Shown here: piece after piece, positions 5,354-10,173 of the stretch | Numbering within the stretch: position 1 is the stretch's first letter | Layout of the letters: every line of letters begins with the position of its first letter | Translations under genes and position numbers: made by a program | Origin: an uncultured Collinsella sp. | GTDB taxonomy: Bacteria; Actinomycetota; Coriobacteriia; Coriobacteriales; Coriobacteriaceae | Reading direction: 5' to 3' | Assembly: GCA_934654765.1 (NCBI GenBank) | Contig: CAKUGX010000066.1 | Span: 1-10,173 of the forward strand | DNA length: 10,173 nucleotides | Notes under the pieces: generated by a model | Database searches by the model: none | Seen by the model: the letters and a program-made list of their open reading frames with translations, nothing else | What the model was told of the DNA's origin: nothing

Positions 5354-5381
5354 ACTCGAGGCATCAAACGATGCCTCGAGT
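5354..5381. repeat. 12-bp perfect hairpin between rel and the MBL hydrolase gene
   Basis: ACTCGAGGCATC (5354-5365) and GATGCCTCGAGT (5370-5381) are exactly complementary around a 4-base loop. On the minus strand the stem is followed by TCTATAGAG, not a T-run, so it is at best a weak terminator. It ends about 20 bases before the start of the downstream gene, just before the ribosome-binding site. An mRNA-stabilising or processing hairpin is as likely as partial termination. Confidence 0.75.
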
Positions 5382-5417
5382 GTAGCGAATATCGATAATG
5401 TGACACGTTCGTCGCGA

Positions 5418-7778
5418 CTAAACGCGGCGCTTAAGCTGGGCTCCACCCTCACCGGGCATCAGGCGGCGCGCGTCGTAGACCGAGTCAACGCTGCTGATGG
5501 AGGCCAGCAGCGGATCCAGACCACTCGCGTCCGAGATCTCGACCATAAAGCGCAGGGTTGCAATACCCTCGCGGTTGGTCGACGTGGCGGCAGAAAGGAT
5601 ATTGCCGCCCGCATCGCCAATGGCAATGGTGACATCCTTGAGAAGGCCCATGCGGTCCAGGCACTCGACCACGATCTCGACCTGGAAGAGGGTGTCGGCA
5701 GCGCCGTCCCACTCCACTTCGATCATGCGCTCGGGATGCTCCATAAGACCCTTGACGTTGGGACAGTTGGCGCGATGCACCGAAACGCCACGACCGCGCG
5801 TGATGAAGCCGACGATGTCGTCGCCCGTCACGGGGTTGCAGCAATGAGCCAGACGGACCAGTAGGCCGCTGTTGCTCTCGCCCTTGACGATAATGCCGTT
5901 ACTGGCGCTCTTGCCGCGCTTTTGCGGCTTGCGGTTGGAGCCGCGAGCAGGCTGCTTCACGACCTCGGCGATAGCCTCGGCCTTGGTGAGCTGTTCCTCG
6001 GGCTTGGGGTCCAAGATTTGCTCGACCTTATTGCCCACAGCGCGCGGGGCAACCTTGCCGGCGCCGACGGCGGCAAACAGGTCCTCGAGCTGCTTGAAGT
6101 TAAACTGCTCCGCCACGGCGTTGAGCGCACGCGTGGATCGCGGCGTAGAGATGCCATACCCGCGCTTGCGCAGGTCCTTGGCCAGTATATCGCGGCCGGC
6201 AGCAGCGTCATCGTCTTTGGTCGCGGCGGCGAAGTAACGGCGAATCTTTGACTTGGCGGAAGGTGTCTTAACGATCTTGAGCCAATCACGCGACGGCTTG
6301 GAGCTCTTGTTGGTCAGGATCTCGACACGGTCGCCCGTCTTGATCTCGTGCGTGAGCGGGGCCACCGCACCGTTGATCTTAGCGCCGACGCAGTGGTTGC
6401 CGACCTCGGTGTGAACGGCGTAGGCAAAGTCGAGCGGCGTGGAGCCGGCACGAAGCGCCATGACCTCGCCCTTGGGCGTAAAGACGAAAATCTCCTGGTC
6501 AAACAAGTCGACCTTCAGCGAGTGCAGGTATTCCTTGGCGTCGGTGATCTCATCAGACGCAGCCCAGTCGAGTGAGTGTTTGAGCCAGTTAATCTGATCG
6601 TCCAGACGCTGGGCATCATTGGTCTTAGACGCAGACGATCCGCCCGATTTCTTATACAGCCAGTGGGCGGCAATGCCGTACTCGGCCTGCTCATGCATCT
6701 CGTAGGTTCGAATCTGAATCTCGAGCGGACGAGCCGTGGGGCCGATAACCGTCGTGTGGAGCGACTGGTAGTTATTGACCTTGGGCATGGCGATATAGTC
6801 TTTAAAGCGACCGGGCATGGGGTGCCATAGCGTGTGCACCGCGCCGAGCGTGGAGTAGCAATCGCGCACCGAATGGGTGATGACGCGCAGCGCCACCAGG
6901 TCGTAGATCTCGGAGAACTCCTTGCCCTTGCGCTTCATCTTTTGGTAGATGGACCAATAGTGCTTGGAGCGGCCATTAATCTGGAAGCCCTCCAGGCCAA
7001 TGCGGTTGAGCTCGTCGGTGAGCGTCTTGATGGTCTCGGCCAGATAGCGCTCGCGAACCTCGCGCGACTCAGCCACCATGCGCGCGATGCGCTGGTAGGC
7101 ATCGGGCTCCAGGTAGAAGAAGGACAGGTCCTCGAGCTCCCATTTAATGGAGCTCATGCCCAGACGGTCGGCCAGGGGCGCATACACGTCCATGGTCTCG
7201 CGAGCCTTAAACAGGCGACGGTCCTCACGCAGGGCTGCAAGGGTGCGCATGTTGTGCAGACGGTCGGCAAGTTTGACGATGATAACGCGAATGTCCTTGG
7301 ACATGGCGAGGAACATCTTGCGCAGCGTAAGCGCCTGCTTCTCGTCCATGCTATCGACTTCGATGTTGGTGAGCTTGGTCACGCCATCGACGAGCTCGGC
7401 CACCGTATCGCCAAACAGGCCGGAAACATCGGCAAGCGAGGTCTCGGTATCCTCGACGGTATCGTGCAGCAGCGCGGCGCACACCACATCGCAATCCATC
7501 TTGAGGTCGGCCAAAATGATGGCCACCTCGACGGGATGGTTGATGTACATCTCACCCGAGCGGCGCTTTTGGTTGCAGTGCTTCTCGGCGGCAAAGCAAT
7601 AGGCCTGCTCCACCTTAGAGAAGTCGTCCTCATTCATATATTTGAGGCACAGGCGCTCCAGCTTGTCGTAGCTGTCCGCCATAATCTCGGGCGGCAGCTC
7701 ATCGGCATGCTTATAGTGCTCCATCTCCGAGAACGGCTGGAGGGTGGAATCATGGGCGGTACGGGCTGCGGCATCCAT
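5418..7778 (-). CDS. rel: Bifunctional (p)ppGpp synthetase/hydrolase Rel
   Basis: Long RelA/SpoT homologue, 786 residues, slightly longer than usual because of an N-terminal extension of about 30 residues. It makes and degrades (p)ppGpp in response to amino-acid starvation, on ribosomes. The hydrolase HD domain is complete: His81, His105-Asp106 in LLHDTVEDT, and Asp172 in LADRLHNM. The synthetase domain has IYDLVALRVI (Asp293), YQSLHTTV and LEIQIRTYEMHEQAE. The RFKD motif in GRFKDYIAMPK (323-333), rather than the acidic EFDD form of monofunctional RelA, supports a bifunctional enzyme. A TGS domain (about 427-488) follows, then a helical region, a Cys-rich zinc-finger-like domain (AHCCNPVTGDD, HRANCPN) and a C-terminal ACT domain (about 697-775). 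It starts 15 bases after the recJ-type gene and is surely co-transcribed; the ribosome-binding site (AAGGGG) is modest. Confidence 0.97.
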   Translation of the reverse strand: MDAAARTAHDSTLQPFSEMEHYKHADELPPEIMADSYDKLERLCLKYMNEDDFSKVEQAYCFAAEKHCNQKRRSGEMYINHPVEVAIILADLKMDCDVVCAALLHDTVEDTETSLADVSGLFGDTVAELVDGVTKLTNIEVDSMDEKQALTLRKMFLAMSKDIRVIIVKLADRLHNMRTLAALREDRRLFKARETMDVYAPLADRLGMSSIKWELEDLSFFYLEPDAYQRIARMVAESREVRERYLAETIKTLTDELNRIGLEGFQINGRSKHYWSIYQKMKRKGKEFSEIYDLVALRVITHSVRDCYSTLGAVHTLWHPMPGRFKDYIAMPKVNNYQSLHTTVIGPTARPLEIQIRTYEMHEQAEYGIAAHWLYKKSGGSSASKTNDAQRLDDQINWLKHSLDWAASDEITDAKEYLHSLKVDLFDQEIFVFTPKGEVMALRAGSTPLDFAYAVHTEVGNHCVGAKINGAVAPLTHEIKTGDRVEILTNKSSKPSRDWLKIVKTPSAKSKIRRYFAAATKDDDAAAGRDILAKDLRKRGYGISTPRSTRALNAVAEQFNFKQLEDLFAAVGAGKVAPRAVGNKVEQILDPKPEEQLTKAEAIAEVVKQPARGSNRKPQKRGKSASNGIIVKGESNSGLLVRLAHCCNPVTGDDIVGFITRGRGVSVHRANCPNVKGLMEHPERMIEVEWDGAADTLFQVEIVVECLDRMGLLKDVTIAIGDAGGNILSAATSTNREGIATLRFMVEISDASGLDPLLASISSVDSVYDARRLMPGEGGAQLKRRV

Positions 7779-7793
7779 CGAGGTCCCCTTCCC

Positions 7794-10173
7794 CTAGGCC
7801 CGCGGTACGATCGGGCGGTTAACTTTGGCTAGCATATCAGAAGCGCACGAATCGAGCGCCCAGCTCCGGAAAGCCGAGAACTCCATACGCGAGCGCAAGC
7901 CCTCCAAATAGCGAATTGACCTGCTCAATTGCACGCGGCCGGGGTTTTCGGCCATCGCGATGCGACGGGTGTCGTCAAACCCCGAAACGCGACAGAAACC
8001 AAGCTCTTCGAAGATTCCCAGACCGCTTGCCACCGAGCGCTCGTCAACCGGCGTGCGCGCGTCGATTGCAAGGCACATCTGCGCGATGTCGATATCGCTC
8101 GCGCTAAACGAGTCGTCTCCGGTCTTGCCGCGGTTGGAGCGCCACATAGTCTGCAGCGCTCGATAGAGCGTGACGAGCTCGTCGCGCTCGGGCGCGTAGC
8201 AGTCGAGCAGGCGCTCGTTAATGCGAGCGTCACGCGACGAATAGAGCAGGTGAATCACGGCGGGCTGTCCGTCACGACCGGCACGCCCGCTCATCTGGTT
8301 GAACTCAATGGCGCCAAACGGCATGTGGTACAGCACGACATGGCGGATATCGGGCAGGTTGACACCCTCGCCAAAGGCGGAGGTCGAAACGATGCAGCTG
8401 AGGCTTCCGTCTCGGAATGCTTCCTCCACGCGGCGGCGATCAGAGCGCGCAAGCCCCGCGTTATAGAACGCGATATGGGTTGCGCAATCGGGCACACGCT
8501 TGCGCAACGTCTTGGCGAGCGCCACGGACTGGTCGCGCGAATTGACGTAAATGACGGTCTTCTCCCCCGTCGCCACGATCGACACCAAACGGTTCTCGCG
8601 GCTCGCAAGGTCGCGGTCGTCCTCGAGCTGCAGGTTCTCGCGCACCGTCTCGTCGACCACCGTGCGAGTAATCGGCAGCATGCGGGCAAGCTCGGCCACG
8701 ACCGGAGCCGTCGCGGTGGCCGTCGCAGCCATAACAACCGGGTCGCCCAGGTCTTTGAGGATATCGGGCATGTCGAGATAGGCGCTGCGGTCGCCGCCCT
8801 TGGCAAGGCCGGCGTGGTGCGCCTCATCGATAACGACAAAGCCGATGCGGCCCGAACGCGCGAAGCGGTCACGGTGGATAGATAGGAACTCGGGCGTCGT
8901 GAGCACGATACCGGTGCGGCCCGAAGCTAGGCCGGCGAACACGTCATCGCGTGCGGCCTCCACGGTCTCGCCGGTCAGCACGCCAACGCCAATGCCAAGC
9001 GCTGCCATCGTCGACGAGAGGTGATAGGCCTGGTCGGCAACAAGCGCGCGCAGCGGATAGACAAAGATGCTCGCACGCCCGCGAAGGACCGCCTCGCGCG
9101 CGGCATGCACATGGAAGATGAGCGACTTGCCGCGCCCCGTTCCCATAACGGCCAGAACACTTTGGTGGTCGGCCAAGGCATCGAGCGCCTCAGCCTGCGC
9201 GCGGTGCGGCTGGTTCGATCCGATAAAGCTATGGATAAGCGAGCGCGTGAGCTCGGTATAGGAAAGCTGGGCGAGCGTCTCGCGCTTACGCGACTCCAGG
9301 CGCAGGCCGGAATCCGCCGGCTGCACGCCACGACGAAGCTCGCATGCCGGATCGTCGATGCTGGGCAGCGTGGTATCGCGGACCAGAACATCCTTGATCA
9401 TGAGCTTGGGCTTCACACGCCCCTGCCAATGCTCGGCAACGGCCTCGAACACCAAGTCAACAGCGCTATCGCAGTTGATGAGCTTATCGATTTGCGGCAC
9501 GCGGAACATAATGGCCGGCACACTCGCGGCGCCATCGGTCGCCACAAAGCGCATGTGCTCGCCGGTTTTGCCCACCACGGCGCGGTCGCACATCGTCACG
9601 CCCTCGGCAGCCAGCAGCGGCACCTTGTTGCCCTGGCCAAACGGCTCAAGGCGGGAGATCTGCTCGATGGTCTCGATATTCAGCTCGGAAAGGTCGACGG
9701 TGGCGGCGACCTCGTCGGTATCTTCAAAGTCCTCGGCGGGAAGCTCGGACAGCACGGCGGAAAGGCGGCGGCGGAACTCGTCGAGCTTGGATGCCTCGAT
9801 GGTCACACCCACCGCACCGGCATGTCCGCCGCGACGAATCAGCAGGTCGGAACAGCGCTCGACGGCGTCAAACAGGTTAACTTTGCCCACCGAGCGACCA
9901 GAGCCGCGCGCGATACCGTCCTCGATCGAGAACAGCAGCGCCGGCACGTGATAGCGGTTGGTCAGGCGGCTTGCCACGATGCCCTTGACGCCCTCGTGCC
10001 AGCCCTCGCCGCCCACGACGATCGCACGTCCGCCGTCATAGGTCTCCTCGACCTTTGCCATGGCATCGCGTGTGAGTTCCGCCTCGATCTCGCGGCGTTG
10101 ACGGTTGATCTCCTCGAGCTCGGCCGCCAACGCGCTTGCCTCGATGGGATCGCGGGCAAGCAGCAGGTCGAGC
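7794..10173 (-). CDS. recJ: RecJ exonuclease fused to a RecQ-like DEAH helicase (5' end missing)
   Basis: The frame is open to the right edge, so the N-terminal DHH catalytic domain lies outside the window; 792 codons are visible. Numbering from the first of these, about 15-140 is the end of the RecJ core and the DHHA1 domain, with LLLARDPIEA, VVGGEGWHEGVKGIVASRL, GSGRS and GGHAGAVGVTIE. About 155-265 is the RecJ OB domain, including LEPFGQGNKVPLLA. From about 305 comes a superfamily 2 helicase: Walker A GTGRGKS, DEAHH, AATATATA, STSAFGEGVNLPD and QMSGRAGRDG, matching RecQ motifs I, II, III, V and VI. The RecQ zinc-binding cysteines and an HRDC domain are not seen; about 120 unassigned residues end the protein. 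RecJ and RecQ cooperate in end resection in E. coli, so one chain could unwind and degrade a strand. First visible gene of the rel operon. Confidence 0.93.
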   Translation of the reverse strand, partial: LDLLLARDPIEASALAAELEEINRQRREIEAELTRDAMAKVEETYDGGRAIVVGGEGWHEGVKGIVASRLTNRYHVPALLFSIEDGIARGSGRSVGKVNLFDAVERCSDLLIRRGGHAGAVGVTIEASKLDEFRRRLSAVLSELPAEDFEDTDEVAATVDLSELNIETIEQISRLEPFGQGNKVPLLAAEGVTMCDRAVVGKTGEHMRFVATDGAASVPAIMFRVPQIDKLINCDSAVDLVFEAVAEHWQGRVKPKLMIKDVLVRDTTLPSIDDPACELRRGVQPADSGLRLESRKRETLAQLSYTELTRSLIHSFIGSNQPHRAQAEALDALADHQSVLAVMGTGRGKSLIFHVHAAREAVLRGRASIFVYPLRALVADQAYHLSSTMAALGIGVGVLTGETVEAARDDVFAGLASGRTGIVLTTPEFLSIHRDRFARSGRIGFVVIDEAHHAGLAKGGDRSAYLDMPDILKDLGDPVVMAATATATAPVVAELARMLPITRTVVDETVRENLQLEDDRDLASRENRLVSIVATGEKTVIYVNSRDQSVALAKTLRKRVPDCATHIAFYNAGLARSDRRRVEEAFRDGSLSCIVSTSAFGEGVNLPDIRHVVLYHMPFGAIEFNQMSGRAGRDGQPAVIHLLYSSRDARINERLLDCYAPERDELVTLYRALQTMWRSNRGKTGDDSFSASDIDIAQMCLAIDARTPVDERSVASGLGIFEELGFCRVSGFDDTRRIAMAENPGRVQLSRSIRYLEGLRSRMEFSAFRSWALDSCASDMLAKVNRPIVPRA

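Noticed and set aside
6834..7832. A 332-codon open frame on the plus strand opposite rel
   Set aside because: It lies antisense to the conserved HD and synthetase domains of rel; its length follows from GC-rich codon bias and its translation has no recognisable domain.
7929..8885. A 318-codon open frame on the plus strand opposite the helicase
   Set aside because: It is antisense to well-conserved helicase motifs and has no recognisable domain.
1..10173. CRISPR array, insertion sequence, prophage or defence island
   Set aside because: No regularly spaced direct repeats, transposase, integrase or phage genes are visible; the window is mainly housekeeping sequence.

Overview
The window looks like the chromosome of a Coriobacteriia actinomycete, most likely Collinsella or a close relative. 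That assignment is inference from the protein flavour, the fairly GC-rich coding sequence and the gene order; I could not run a search. Every gene I can support lies on the minus strand, so the biology reads from right to left.

Right to left, the first block is a stringent-response and DNA-repair group. It starts with a RecJ exonuclease fused in frame to a RecQ-like DEAH helicase; the 5' end of this gene lies beyond the right edge. A 15-base gap separates it from a full-length bifunctional Rel (ppGpp synthetase/hydrolase). A strong 12-bp hairpin and a glyoxalase II-like metallo-beta-lactamase-fold hydrolase follow. This resembles the recJ-apt-rel-dtd-MBL neighbourhood of many Gram-positive bacteria, with apt and dtd absent here. 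Next is class II fructose-bisphosphate aldolase with its own extended -10 promoter. Downstream of it is a striking 92-base near-perfect palindrome.

The middle holds a soluble transglutaminase-like protein with an intact Cys-His-Asp triad, preceded by a recognisable promoter. It is followed by tRNA-Leu(CAA), which has an encoded CCA end and its own intrinsic terminator.

The left block is the translation operon infC-rpmI-rplT (IF3, L35, L20), closed by an intrinsic terminator. Its leader holds several hairpins. One is a classical terminator only a few bases before the infC ribosome-binding site, with a possible competing antiterminator stem, so transcription attenuation is likely. infC itself appears to start at AUA rather than AUG, because the only good Shine-Dalgarno sequence overlaps the upstream ATG. 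Both features fit the known habit of this operon to be autoregulated by IF3 and L20.

The leftmost 270 bases are AT-richer than the rest, carry several short perfect hairpins and contain no gene I can identify with confidence. I see no CRISPR array, insertion sequence or defence system, and no wholly new multi-gene system. The most unusual items are the RecJ-RecQ fusion, the infC leader and start, and the long palindrome.
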